Of a stretch of DNA of 64,000 nt, positions 14,201 to 25,271 are shown piece after piece. Position numbers and translations under genes: made by a program. Each line of letters starts with the position of its first letter. The first letter of the stretch is position 1. The notes below the pieces were generated by a model. The model made no database searches, was not told the origin of the DNA, and saw only the letters and a list, made by a program, of their open reading frames with translations. This DNA is from Mikania micrantha. Lineage: Eukaryota > Streptophyta > Magnoliopsida > Asterales > Asteraceae. Where the stretch lies: contig CM018697.1 of the NCBI GenBank assembly GCA_009363875.1, forward strand, positions 1,860,001-1,924,000, given 5' to 3'.

Positions 14201-15057
14201 AGTACGTAATTTAATGCTCTTAAATTAAGCTTGTCTATATGCAGGCATACACATTCCATTCACAAATGGAATCATATGTAGATCAGTATAGGAGTACAAG
14301 TTAAATTTAAACAAAAAAACATTTCGAAAAAAGAGGAAGGGAAAACATTAATTTGAGAACTTAAAAACACAAAAAAAAAATCCCAAACTAGAGAAATGAT
14401 GGTAAGTTAACACATGTGAATCACCTAACGCTAAAGAAGGTCAACTGAAACCCGTCAATTATATCCAGATGCAGTAACCATGCCAATTTGGGTAATGCAG
14501 ATGCTGTATGCCATCTACTTTCAATTCAGTTCCTAGGCTAAATTAGAAGGACGTGTGTATTCCACTATTCCGTATAAACTCAAAAACCTTATCAAATTGA
14601 ATTACACTACGGTTCAAGTAATCAATACCGTAAATTAACATTTAAGATAATTTACAAGCTTATCGTTCCAGTTAGTTGAAATAAGTTACTATTATCTCTA
14701 ACTTGATCAAACTGAATTACACTACTTTTCAAGTAATCAACATTGTAAGGTAACAATCACTATCAACACAAGGAGGTGCGTAAAGTTTAACATGTACGTA
14801 AGTTTGCGGTACGAAGTGGTATCAATTGACGTCGTGTACAAGTTTACCTGACGGCCGTCGATTTCATGAGCCAAAACACGGATATGCTCCACAGCTCTGG
14901 CTTCAGAAAATCGATCCAGTGGAGCATCGATGCCTAACGGCGTGATAAACTTCATCTGCATAACGTAATACGCCACCATTGACATCGTTCCATACAAAAT
15001 CGCCAACGAAAACAGCAGTTTGAATCCGGCGACATCGCCGGAGCTTAGACGGAACAT
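2208..15057 (-). CDS. Endoplasmic reticulum metallopeptidase 1-like protein (M28 peptidase), 21 exons
   Basis: Zn-dependent M28 exopeptidase anchored in the ER membrane. Exons in transcript order: 15057-14848, 13758-13673, 13584-13483, 13401-13295, 13200-13100, 12997-12910, 11782-11694, 10996-10857, 10751-10601, 9735-9600, 9500-9404, 8862-8733, 8646-8587, 8503-8385, 7497-7373, 6374-6150, 5462-5302, 4340-4177, 3607-3525, 3056-2971, 2351-2208. All phases close, giving 2604 nt and 867 residues, the size expected for plant ERMP1-like proteins. A membrane segment lies near residues 11-34. The peptidase domain shows the M28 ligands: H151 and D153 (AHFD), D163, E197/E198 (NGAEE), E224 (LEASG), H298 (YFYHTSAD). 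A multi-span hydrophobic region follows (about 350-640), then a lumenal-type C-terminus. Introns carry SINE, hAT and fold-back insertions but the coding frame is intact. Exact substrate unknown. Family confidence is high; individual splice sites were placed by consensus and protein similarity. Confidence 0.93.
3125..3394. repeat. Fold-back MITE (family of three copies here), intronic
   Basis: The two ends are inverted copies: AGTAAATTGTTGAGATGG at the left and, reversed, AGGAAATTGCTGAGATGA at the right. The interior (TTTAAACATTTGTAACACAT on the left, its inverse on the right) is also near-palindromic. Two relatives lie at 47615-47889 and 50244-50500. It sits in the intron between exons 19 and 20 of the ERMP1-like gene. 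The target-site duplication is not clear, so the superfamily is unassigned. Confidence 0.7.
3890..3960 (-). repeat. SINE head fragment, minus strand
   Basis: On the minus strand this reads as a tRNA-like head with an A-box-like GTGGCATAGTGGCAAG and a B-box-like AGGTTTCAAG about 35 nt later. It lies in an intron of the ERMP1-like gene. Only the tRNA-like part is recognisable. Confidence 0.45.
9035..9354. repeat. hAT-like MITE, intronic
   Basis: Ends are inverted: TAGAGGTGGTAT at the left and ATTTTGCCACCTCTA at the right. This is the same end type as the elements at 30180 and 30902. The interior has the characteristic inverted AACCCATT / AATGGG words. It lies in intron 11 of the ERMP1-like gene. 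No convincing 8-bp duplication remains. Similar partial ends (AGAGGTGGCAA) occur in other introns near 7657 and 10225. Confidence 0.55.
11945..12090 (+). repeat. Au-type SINE copy, intronic
   Basis: The sequence carries the recognisable Au SINE body in order: GAGCCGGGGTCTCTTC, AGCAGCCTCTCTACC, GGATAGGAGTAAGGTTTGC, a CATACCCTACTT block and the GGTATGTTTGTTTG tail. Relatives lie at about 43133-43227 and 46241-46385. It sits in intron 6 of the ERMP1-like gene, between coding exons that remain intact. Confidence 0.75.
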
Positions 15058-15192
15058 AAATAATCCGATCGGAGCAGCGGAATTGATTGATAAATTGAGA
15101 TCGAGATCGAGGTTTTGAGGAGTTAGAAGCAGCCGGCGGTATTTGAAAATGCGAACCGTGAAGAGTATCGATCGTTGGGGACGGGGGTTTTG

Positions 15193-15206
15193 CCTTTTAT
15201 ATACTA
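15193..15206 (-). promoter_or_regulatory. Candidate TATA box of the ERMP1-like gene
   Basis: On the minus strand the sequence reads TATATAAAAGGCA, a strong TATA-box match about 140 bp upstream of the ATG at 15057. That would leave a 5' UTR of roughly 100 bp. No transcription start is visible directly. Confidence 0.55.
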
Positions 15207-15339
15207 CGTATAGGAACTAGGAAGAGGAGTTTGGTGATTGTTACATCCTAACATCTCAGAATCTCACAGTTGGGTTTTTAAAAGTATTTGAGTTTTCTTA
15301 TTCTATGATTTGGTGGTGGATATAATAGAGTGGTATCAC

Positions 15340-15945
15340 CTAAAAAAAACAGTTAACCGAATCGGTATAAGTTAGAAACCGGTTTTTAAACCGATTATTG
15401 TAATCGGTTTTAGGTTTTTGAAAAAACCGGCGGTTTATGACCGGTTAACCAGTCCAACTCAGTAAAAAATTGGTTATTTGGTGGTTAACCGGTTTCGGTT
15501 ATTATATCGTTTTGGTTTTATAGCTTCAAAAAACACTTTTTGGTAAAAACAGTTATTGACCATCCAGAAAAGTTGTCATAGTGGTAAAAGACCCACATTT
15601 CAATGTGGAGGTCATGGGTTCGACTTCCACTTGAAACATTTTTATGGATACCAGGTGATGGAAGGAATCTTGAGCTTAATCTCGGGTTCAGAACCGATGG
15701 GAGGCGCAATTTTTTCTGCAAATAAGCTGTTTCTGCTCATCAGGTGCAACTCTTCCGAGGGTGGTGCCCGGTAAAACGGGTTATCGCCCATCAAGGGGTC
15801 TTCCGAGGCTTGCTGGCGTGATGCATATGCCACGACATTACGCTCGGTTGTTGCTGTAAAAAAACTAGTATTTGACCAGTTAACCGGTTCGGTTATTCCA
15901 AAACCGGTTTTGGACCGGTTAACCGGTTTGAGCACCTCTACCATT
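15340..15945. repeat. GGTTAACC-rich hAT-like element split by a SINE
   Basis: Both halves (about 15340-15563 and 15870-15945) are packed with degenerate ACCGGTTAACC words in both orientations. The right end reads ACCGGTTTGAGCACCTCTA, the inverted form of a hAT-like TAGAGGTG end. The left terminus is unclear. Between the halves lies a SINE (about 15564-15866) with an A-box-like TCATAGTGGTAAAAG and a B-box-like GGTTCGACTTC. TATTGACCA at the left and TATTTGACCA at the right look like its imperfect target duplication. Confidence 0.55.
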
Positions 15946-18900
15946 TGTGACACGATGATATTCCAATAATCCGTCAGTGATCTCAAAAAATATAATTTTC
16001 GGTGGTGAATATGATCAAGTGATACCATTGTAACATGATGATACTCCAATGATCCGTTATTGATTTAAAAAAATATAGTAAGGAGTTCGGTGATTGTTGC
16101 CTTGTTGGAGTCGTTTATTGTATTTATTGTTTCAAAATTGTAAAAAGCGTGATTGTGTCCCTAATTTTAGCACGTCATTGTTAACCAAGCCATCAATCAA
16201 TCTGACCATCTGGGAGTCGTTTGCATTTAATACTCTCTTCCTAATCGTGTTAAATACTTTCAATGTGATCACAGTGTTCCAACAAAATTTAGGGGCTTCT
16301 GTTTAGTTTATACAGACCAGTTAGTTTCAGGCCATGGCTTGTTAGCACGTTTAGGTACACAAGTTGGGTTTTGATTTACCTAATAGGTTACTTTTTTTAT
16401 ATTTTTTTTAAATATATTTTTATATCATAGATTATATATATATGGACGGCGGTGAACTCAACCGACTCAAAATGAACTATAATCCGTTGAAATTTACCAT
16501 GATTAAATCATGACCCTTAAAATTAGACGGTTACATCAATTATGTGGCGGTTTTCAACAATTTATTGCGATTTTTCTGTTACCTACGGATCATTGACACA
16601 TATCACATGTCTCGGGTTATGTAATTTGGAAGTGCTCGATTTGCTATCAAATTTTTAAAGAAATTGGAAAATGTTATAAATCTATGGTTGCTTCAATTCA
16701 ATTGTACAAGGTGTATTACTTATATTGTATACTATAATCCACATTCGTAGTGGCCCAAAAAATGGATAGGAATGAAATTGAACTACGGTTAAAACTGAAA
16801 AATTAATTAATTAACAAAAATATTATAACAAAGTACCCGGCTACCAGACGGGTATAAAACTAGTTAAAATAGCTAACCAGCTAGGTGTTTTATGCTGAAA
16901 ATGTTTAAATGTACATTTGTATAATTTTCTTCTAAATTATAATTTTAGAGTTAGGTTTGAAAAACAAATATATTTAAACAAGTTGTGTTCTAATAACTTT
17001 TGAATTTTATAGTGTTTGGGTTTAGTTTCTGAAATGATTTTTGGGTTTGTATAGTGTTGGGTTCGACTTAGCAATCATGTTTGTTTAGAGGTGTATAATT
17101 GTATATCGTTTGGTTAAAACTAAATATCTACTATATAACAAGTAAAAATTTTCAAGAGATATGTGTTAGTTTTATAAGCAATCTAAAAATTTGTTTTTTC
17201 ATCTCTCTTTCCTATTAAATATTTTGCAAATTTTTTTATATTAGTTTTTTACATCTTTCTTGTAATAAATAGTAATGATTTTATTCAATTTGATAAATAA
17301 TATGATTATAATATAAGTTATATTTTTTAAATTTTTATAAATTACAAAACTATCTTTGAAAAATATATGACATGCTTTTTAAAATATAAGAATTTTAAAA
17401 TTCATATATTTAATATGTGTAATATTTTTTTACGTAGTAAATTACTAAATAAAAGTATATTTGATTGGTTTACTTTTATAATCCGGTTAGTTGATCTATA
17501 CTTTTTTAAGAGTCAATGATTTTTTGATCTACGATTTAAAATTCTTAATCAGTTGTTTGGATCCTCTCTATCTTCTAAATCAGTTGACTTAAGATTGGTT
17601 TTATTATTGGATATTTAAAAAACAATAAAAATGATCAAAATAAACAAAGGGTACTATTTGTCTATTTCAACACGTAAAACTTAAAACACAAGTTATATAC
17701 TTATATGTATTGTATTGCTAAACAAAAGCTTAAATGATTATATAGTTTAACTTAAAATAATTAAATACTCAAGTAATATACAAAATAAATAAGTTAAAAT
17801 TATGAAGTTTGGGTAAAATTTTCAAACAAGTTTGTAAGTGTAAATCATAAACCCAAGTGTTTATTATAGTTTAAAAGTTCATAAGTTGCTTGAAACAAAA
17901 TTATATAAAATAAAAAATAAAAAACCGATTGCAAATCAAAAACTGGTTACTTTAGACAGTTTTATAATTTTAGACAAGGCATAAACATAAAACACTCATA
18001 ATTCAATCAAGTTGAAATGGTTAGATTGCCTTCCTTATTGTGATTTAGTTCTCTGATTATTTTAGGTATTTTGAAACTACTTAATTGTTTGATTTATTAT
18101 AACTACTAAAATCTAAATTGATTGTTTACAACAACCCAACTACACATTAAGTGGCGACTCAGAAATTTGTTTCATGGACACAAAAACTTTTTATGCTCGT
18201 TTGATATTTTTATATAACAATTTTTTTTCTCTTATGTTTAAGTCATGTTAGGTCGAATTGGGTCAGGACATGTTAAGAAAAGACAAATAAACTAAATTTT
18301 TCATATAAAAGCATAACAAAAACATGATACACCTAGAGTTGTTTCATAAGAGGTTTTATTTTTTTAAAATCTATACAAAACAATATCCATGAAGATTTTT
18401 GTAAGTAATTATTTCTTAAAAAACAAGTACAATTATCACTTAAATTCTAAGTCCGATTATGAAATTTAAGAAGGGCGATCGTAAAATATTAAAGGAATCG
18501 ACCAAAAAATTTATATATATGTATAATATTGGGAAAAAAATTTCTAGTGAGACGGCTGCCCCTCAAAGAACTTTAAGTGGGCATGCCACACATTATTGAT
18601 CAAAATGTTTTGTTTCATAGGTTCTAAGAAAATAAATTATGTATTCTTTTTAAAACTTACAAAAAAGCCCAACTAGATTGATCTAAATTGATTGTTTACA
18701 ACAACCCAACTACACATTATTAGACTAAATTTAGATTTAGTCTAAGATCTAAATTGATTGTTTACAACAACCCAAGCACACACTATTGATCAAAATGTTT
18801 TGTATCATAAGAAAATTATTTCTTAAAGTACTAAAGCATAATCTAAAGTGTTTTTTGATCATTATTTATGAAGATATGTTGTTTGCAATTTAAGATGTGG

Positions 18901-20312
18901 ATTTATAAAGCCATTTTTTTTTGAAAAATAAGTCCTTCATTAGTCTTGCATGCTGCATCAACAATTTTCGTATGCTTCTAATATATTTCATATTAGTGAA
19001 AACTCTCTTTATTTTCCTCAAACTTTGCATTATCAAATGGTAGAATTTTCATTGGTTGATTTAAAAAACATGCATTTACATATTTATCTATCCTAACTTG
19101 CAAAATCTTTAAATAATGTTATAATAGTTTTTGTATTTTGTAGTGAAAAGTTATAGCTTATAAAAATATGTAATTTTACAAATTAGGGGAAAAAATGCAA
19201 TTCTTGCCTTTTTTTTGAACGGCAGTTAAACTGTTTTGTTGTGCTACCTTCAGTTATCATGACGATTGATAACTTAAATCAATTCTTTGATCTCCGACCC
19301 TAAGACACGTTGTGCCCCCAGATACGCGGGAACCAGATGAAATCCGTAAATCTTCGCCCCCATTGGTCCAAAACCCAAGATTAAGCTTAAGATTTATTTT
19401 CGTTACTTGAATGTCCATTAAATATCTGCTCCAACCAGGGTTCGGTTTCGGTCACCAAAGATTCGTCGCCATTAAATACTTGCTTTTTCTTTAGCCCAAA
19501 CACTAATGCAATGGTGTATCCAACCGTGGACCTTAACCCCCATTTATTGTGGTCCAAGACTGCCCCCATTCATGACCGATGGTCATGTTTCGGGCCCACA
19601 TGAAATTAAAAACAAATCTTTTATTTCTCATACTATACAACAACCGGGTGAGTGAAAGTGTAAAACAACCTTATATTGTCAATTTTTTATTATATTTTGA
19701 TTATTTCCTCGTACACACGGACCGTTTATTTTTTTCATTTTTATTCATTTCTTATTTATTAGATTTTCATTTAATAAATTAAAATATCTAATTTTTTATA
19801 AAAATCTAAATATGAAGTCTTCTTTAGTTTTTTTTGAACATCCTGGCGAGTTTTTTTCTTTTTAAAAAAACAGAGTTGTTTTTAAAATACGTGTTTTTAA
19901 TATAAAATATATATAAACTTTTACTTTGCTTTCTCTACTTTATTAAATACTTCAAGAATATAAAGTATATATATGTTTTAGTATTTATTTTTATTTGTTT
20001 TTAAACTCTATAACATAATTTTAATAAAAACATATTTTTTATTTTATTATTAATTATTCTTTATGAATATAAAGTACATTTCCTTTTTTATTAATTATTA
20101 TTTTTTAAATTTAGAAATTTATTATAATAAAATAAGCACTTTTGATAATTTAAAATTAATCATAAATGTTTTTATATAATAAATAAATAGATGAGGTTTG
20201 AGTTGTGAGTGAGAGTAAAAAATTAAATGGAGTTGGGTCATGTAGTTGGAGAAGAGTGAAATTAGTTTTTAATGAAAGTCTGGGATAGATTGGGTTGTAA
20301 ACGGGAGTGATT
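15946..20312. other. AT-rich intergenic stretch, no gene supported
   Basis: Mostly AT-rich DNA without recognisable exons. It includes three copies of a 29-bp word near 18.1-18.8 kb (listed separately) and a conspicuously less AT-rich patch at about 19250-19590. That patch holds a minus-strand open frame of 60 codons (19387-19569) with no domain I recognise; it is too short and isolated to call a gene. Confidence 0.55.
18111..18815 (+). repeat. Three-copy direct repeat
   Basis: The word ATCTAAATTGATTGTTTACA followed by ACAACCCAA occurs at 18111-18139, 18681-18709 and 18747-18775. A second word, TTGATCAAAATGTTTTGT, occurs near 18596 and 18786, so the last two copies belong to a local duplication. 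No coding potential. Confidence 0.6.
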
Positions 20313-20697
20313 TAAGAGTGTTTAAATGTCTCCAATAAGACCATTGGGTATGCCAAGTGACCCAATCACTCCATGTATGCGTCACGTAGGCGCCACATAA
20401 GCACTCACCACAACCACTCACGCCACCATTTTGGTGGAAATGCCCAATTACCCACTCACTCCACGTCATCATTCCTTTATATATATATACATGTGTGTGT
20501 GTCTGTGAGAGAGAGAGAGAAAGAAATATGTGTGTGTGTCTGTGAGAGAGATAGAGATGAAGAGTCACGCCGTGGTTACACCCACGCCTCCCCCTCTCAC
20601 GCCCACTCACGCCCCAAGGGGGCGGTGTGCCACGCCCCTCTCACGCCCACTCAAGGGGCATACCCACTAGTCTAAGAGTGTTTAAATGTCTCCAATA
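20313..20697. repeat. MITE-like insertion bracketed by 25-bp direct repeats
   Basis: A perfect 25-bp direct repeat (TAAGAGTGTTTAAATGTCTC plus CAATA) lies at 20313-20337 and 20673-20697. Between them, GGGTATGCC near 20345 and GGCATACCC near 20657 form short inverted ends. The interior contains CACTC/CACGCC-rich blocks and a TG/GA microsatellite (20478-20560). The inverted ends resemble those of PIF/Harbinger-like MITEs, but the target duplication is not resolved. Open frames across it are low-complexity artefacts. Confidence 0.5.
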
Positions 20698-20727
20698 GGC
20701 CAATAGTATGTCCTAGTAATTAGGCGT

Positions 20728-20970
20728 TAAATGTCTTTAACCAAGGGCTTCTAGCATAATGGTTACATCTTTGGCTTCCCTGTGAGAGGTCACGGGTTCA
20801 AATCCCTCCCAAGACGAAATAGGGGTCGTTGGGAGGTCATGAGGTTTTCCGGTGCAGTTTCCTCCTGGGGTGGTGGTGGGGTCTCAACGGAGGTCATGGT
20901 AACTAGACCTTGGTGACGTAGCTTGGAAATCAGTGGTTCACACGTTGATATCAAATGACATTCAAAAAAA
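20728..20970 (+). repeat. tRNA-derived SINE
   Basis: The tRNA-like head shows an A-box-like TAGCATAATGGTTA and a B-box-like GGGTTCAAATCCC. A GC-rich body with GTCGTTGGGAGG and CCTCCTGGGGTGG follows, ending in a short A-rich tail. The 9-bp flanks ATTAGGCGT (20719-20727 and 20971-20979) match exactly, supporting insertion by target-primed reverse transcription. Confidence 0.8.
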
Positions 20971-21077
20971 ATTAGGCGTCTTTATTACATCATAGAGGTT
21001 TAGAAAGTCAAATTTTACAAATTGTAGGTACATCTAATTAAAAGAATTAGCATTTTTTTTAAGTATTATAGCAAGCA

Positions 21078-21363
21078 CTATCTTGTCATATGTCTTGTCT
21101 TAGTGGTAAAATACAGTTATTGGGAAAATGATAGAAGAATCATGTCCTGAGTTTAATCATTGATTTCACCCGGTTTTACCGACCTTTTACTGTTGTGTCT
21201 TTGGGCGGGTGTTTGTGTCAAGTCTCTCTGGGAATTGGTGGTTGGTGGGCTAGGGGTTCCATCCGTCTGGACTAGTGTTCAGCTCAGACATCCTTTAGCC
21301 ATTGTCCCATTAAGGGCCACATACGGAGCACCCGATGGTTAATTAGTTGGCCGTAAAAAAAAA
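21078..21363 (+). repeat. tRNA-derived SINE, family sharing a CCCGGTTTTACCGACC body
   Basis: A weak tRNA-like head (GTCTTAGTGGTAAAAT; TGAGTTTAATC) precedes a body with CACCCGGTTTTACCGACC, GGGCGGGTGTTTG and TGGACTAGTG, ending TTAGTTGGCCGT plus poly-A. The target duplication TATTATAGCAAGCA is perfect at 21064-21077 and 21364-21377. A second copy of the same body lies at 33591-33856. Confidence 0.8.
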
Positions 21364-21528
21364 TATTATAGCAAGCATTATTTGATCAAGTAGTTTACGT
21401 TAAGTTTTTTTATTCAGTTTATTTGCTTGCTTATTTATTTGAACTAAATTACTATCAAATTAGTTTAGCAAGGCTCAAATCATTCACTTGATAAAAACAA
21501 ATCACACTAATTCTTATAATAACTTTAT

Positions 21529-21790
21529 TAATCATTGGGTTTATAGCCTAGTGGTACTCATTTACCACCAATAATGGGAGGTCTTGGGTTCAAGTCTCGC
21601 CTTGAGCAAAAAATGTTCTTGGTGAGCTAGGGGGTTTTCTCAGTGTGAGTTTCCTCTTAGATGGTGTGGCGGTTCCTCAATTCGGCACTCGCCAACGCCC
21701 GGCTTTAAATGTTTCCGGAGGTTGGTAGCGGTCTGTGGTTGCAGCGCGTGGGTTGTTGGGTCTGAGGACTTGTTTAGCTGGTCAAAAAAA
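21529..21790 (+). repeat. tRNA-derived SINE
   Basis: The head has an A-box-like TAGCCTAGTGGTACTC and a B-box-like GGGTTCAAGTCTC. The body carries TCGGCACTCGCCAACGCCCGG and ends TTTAGCTGGTC plus poly-A. The 11-bp duplication AATAACTTTAT is exact at 21518-21528 and 21791-21801. Confidence 0.8.
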
Positions 21791-22402
21791 AATAACTTTA
21801 TCAATTTCATCTAACCAACTAGTCCTGTCAACTTGTTTACTAAAACTATGTATAATCACCATTTCTTGTAAGTGTCACGTAAACAGTTATTTTCATCATC
21901 CCTTTACACACAGAAGAGGTGTGTATGGTGTGGTTCTATGCATCAAATAGACAATTATTCTCATTATCCCCCTTTTTCAAGTGTTATAGTTAAGTTATCA
22001 AAAGTTTTTTGTTTATTTAAAGTTACATACTTACATCTTATTTCAATTAATTAGAGAGAAAAATTTCACTTATATTATTAATAAATATTCATATATGTTT
22101 CACTTGTTTCCAATAATATTAAAAGATTTAAACAATTTTTTTTAAAAAATACATATAATTAGAACACACATTAAAAGTTGAGTGGGAAAAAGAATAATTG
22201 AGTGAGGTGAAATATTTCCTTAGATATTTCATCTAATTATACAATATCAAATTTCTTTCATTAATTTTTTAAGTTAACACTTAAGAGGCTCTCATATTTT
22301 ACTTCTATTTCTCTTCCTTCCTAACACCAAATTAATATATTAATTTTCACTAATTTTCTTTCGCTAGATTTCACCGTTGGTGAACATGCCTTTCATTTAA
22401 GT

Positions 22403-22906
22403 AGGTCTGACAATTTTAGACACGAACACGTTAACACGATACGGCACGAATTTAACATGTTTCGTGTCTAAAACAGGTCAACACGTTAAGACATGTTTAT
22501 TTTTCGTGTATAAACAGGTAAAACCCGTTAAAACCTGTTAAGATCCACTTAGACCTGTTAAGATCTGTTAAGACCTTTTTAAAATTAAAAATTTAAAATA
22601 AATAATATAATAAAATACGTGGGTAATCGATTATCTTCAAAAAATTTATAATTGTCTAACCCTAGTTCTTTAACGGATTCATTAACAGGTTTTTTAACGG
22701 GTTTTAACATGTTATTTATAGTGTTAATTGTTAACAGGTTACTTAACGTATCATTTCGTGTTTACGTGTTTTTAACGGGCCGTGTTCATGTTTGAAAAAA
22801 ACAGACATGATAAGAATTCGTGTTGTGTTCGTGTCTAACCAGTTCGTCTTTCGTGTCTTAACATGTCGGGTCTTAACGGGTCGTGTGTAACCGGTTATGA
22901 CAGCCG
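22403..22906. repeat. hAT-type MITE with GTTAACACG-rich arms
   Basis: An exact 8-bp target duplication (ATTTAAGT at 22395-22402 and 22907-22914) flanks 504 bp with imperfect inverted ends (GGTCTGACAATTTTAG at the left, GGCTGTCATAACCGG when the right end is reversed). Both arms are filled with degenerate ACACGTTAAGAC / GTTAACAGG words in opposite orientation, typical of hAT subterminal repeats. No transposase is encoded. Confidence 0.75.
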
Positions 22907-23347
22907 ATTTAAGTCTCTCTCTTACAAATTCGCTTTTTTTATTCATGTGTATACGAAAAATGTAACTTTAATAAAAACAAACAAAACCAATCTAAAATTT
23001 CACGTTCCAACTAATTAGCTATCAATAATTATAAAATAACAAAATTTGTTTAACTGATTTTGTAAATTGATAAGACTTGACAGGCTCTTTTTTCCCCCTC
23101 TATCTATCTTCCTATCCGAAAAATTAATTAACTTTGTCCTTTTATTACTTTTCATTTAAAACTCTAATAATGGGAAATAATTACGTGTTGTGGTTAGATT
23201 CAACCTTTTTTTTATTATATACAAGTTAGAAATAAATTTATTACAGTGTCTTTAATAAATATAACATATGATGTAAACAACAACCTTTATATAAAGATTT
23301 ACATGTTTGATATTATCAATTGTTGATAAAACAATAACTAATATATA

Positions 23348-23656
23348 GAGTTAAATGTCAAAACGGTCTCTGTGTTTATATCGAAAATGTCATTTTAGTC
23401 CCTTAATAAAATTTGTTATCATTTTAGTCCTTGTGTTTTAATTTAGTTGCCAATATAGTCCTTCTAATTGTCATTTTAGGGACTATATTGCCAATTAAAG
23501 TTCAAACACAAGTATTAAAATGACAACAAAAATTTAGACGAATGACTATATCGGCAACTAAATTAAAAAACAAGGATTAAAATGGCAACAAATTTTATTT
23601 AGGGACTAAAATGATATTTTTGATATAAACACATTGACCATTTTGACATTTAACTC
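23348..23656. repeat. Mutator-like fold-back MITE with 9-bp TSD
   Basis: The ends are inverted: GAGTTAAATGTCAAAACGGT at the left and, reversed, GAGTTAAATGTCAAAATGGT at the right. The whole 309-bp element is close to a palindrome, with 'TTTTAGTCC' words facing their inverse. The flanks TAATATATA at 23339-23347 and 23657-23665 are an exact 9-bp duplication, the length characteristic of Mutator-superfamily insertion. Non-coding. Confidence 0.85.
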
Positions 23657-23665
23657 TAATATATA

Positions 23666-25089
23666 TGTCTTATATAATAAATGAATGTTTTTTTTACCAC
23701 ATGTCATGCAATGATGTATGTTTTGATTCATTTTTCCACCTTAAATTTGGAGCATTAATTCATTGTTAACAATTATTTATTAATAGTAATAATTAACAAA
23801 TTTGACCAATTATTATCCTAATTTATTTTTTTTAAAAAATCCAAATATTCATTCTTAGTTTTATATATGTATTAAATTTAATTGCAATTCAAATTCATTG
23901 AACTACGATAACAAAAATATTTATTTGATAATTTATATTTTAATAGAATTAATATTGATAACATAAAAACGTTAATACATAGTTAAATACAATATATTTA
24001 AGAATTACTTAACAAAATTTACTATCATCACTTTAAAGTTTATTTTTTTTAATGATTTATTTTAATGACTCTAAGTATTAACAATTTAAATTGTATTTTA
24101 TTCAACTTATATAATACATAAGTTCATTTAACTATTGCAATATATATGCTTTTTGAAAACATAACTTTTTTATTGAAAATTATATAACATTTTATTTAGT
24201 CAACCCGTGTAAAACAAAGGATTTAACCTAGTAAACATTTTAAAATAACAAATTATAAATAATGAAATTTAAGAATTACAATATTATATTTTAAAATGTT
24301 AAATGATAGAAATTTTATCATGATTTATTAAGTTTTAATTGAATTTTATAATATGAAGATCTGTATATTTGATATTTAACTGTATAATCTAATTATTTAA
24401 AATTATTTATTATTAATATTTAATAATAAATACAATTAGTATTTAACAGGAGATAGAAGCAACAATTTTTTTTTCAAGGGTTCATGAAGAAATGACATGT
24501 ATCAAAGTTGTCTATTCTTTGATTATAATACTAAGCTATACAACCGTGTATTATACGTGTTTGCGAATAAAAATTATATGATTTTTTGATTATGACTTCA
24601 TAAATTTGCATAATTAAAATAATAATATTAGTTATACATTTTTATACTAAAAAAAATTATAAAAAATTATTCTTAATATATGTATGTATGAATGTATGTA
24701 TAACACTACACATGATATTTATTATCATTTTAGTTATTAGTATTAATTTAGTGTGTTTATGTAAGTGTGTTTGTGTAAACAATGTATATTATTAATGACA
24801 TTAGTTATGAGTTTTTATATTTAATTTTAAAAATAAACATTCATTTTTTGAATAATAAGAGAGCATCATGTGTTATTTTTTGGATTCAATTATTACGAAG
24901 GTAAGAATTTTTTTTCCTTGATTAAACCAATTGTTTTGGAAAATACATGCAAAATAAAGGAAGTGAATTGCCTACGGATTGTATCTATGTTGTTATTATA
25001 TAAACGATTAGTTTTATTTATGTTTTTAACAGTTTATATATAATTTCTTGGGTGAGGTTATGGAAAAAAATATCAAATTGGTGAAAAGT
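23666..25089. other. Very AT-rich intergenic stretch
   Basis: Dominated by A/T runs and short direct words such as TATTAATA and ATGTATGTATG. I see no exon, RNA gene or bounded mobile element in it. Confidence 0.6.
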
Positions 25090-25097
25090 GTGATAAG

Positions 25098-25271
25098 CAA
25101 TGTTTTCAGAACCGGACCGGACGTCAAACTGGAATTAAGAACCGGATGATTTATAAACATTATATATATATATATATATATAATAATAAAAAAATAAAAA
25201 AAACCGGTTCGACCGGCCGGTTCACCCACTGGTTCCCGGTTCGACTGATCCGGTCCGTTTTCAAAACATTG
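25098..25271. repeat. hAT-type MITE (CAATGTTTT ends)
   Basis: Exact 8-bp duplications GTGATAAG (25090-25097 and 25272-25279) flank 174 bp. The inverted ends are CAATGTTTTCAGAACCGG and, reversed from the right, CAATGTTTTGAAAACGG. Inside are ACCGGACCGG-type words and a central (TA)n microsatellite at about 25162-25183. CAATGTTTT ends with 8-bp duplications fit the hAT superfamily. Confidence 0.85.

Noticed and set aside
20269..20675. ORFs of 100 and 113 codons on opposite strands
   Set aside because: They run through CACGCC blocks and TG/GA microsatellites of a MITE-like insertion, with no domain.
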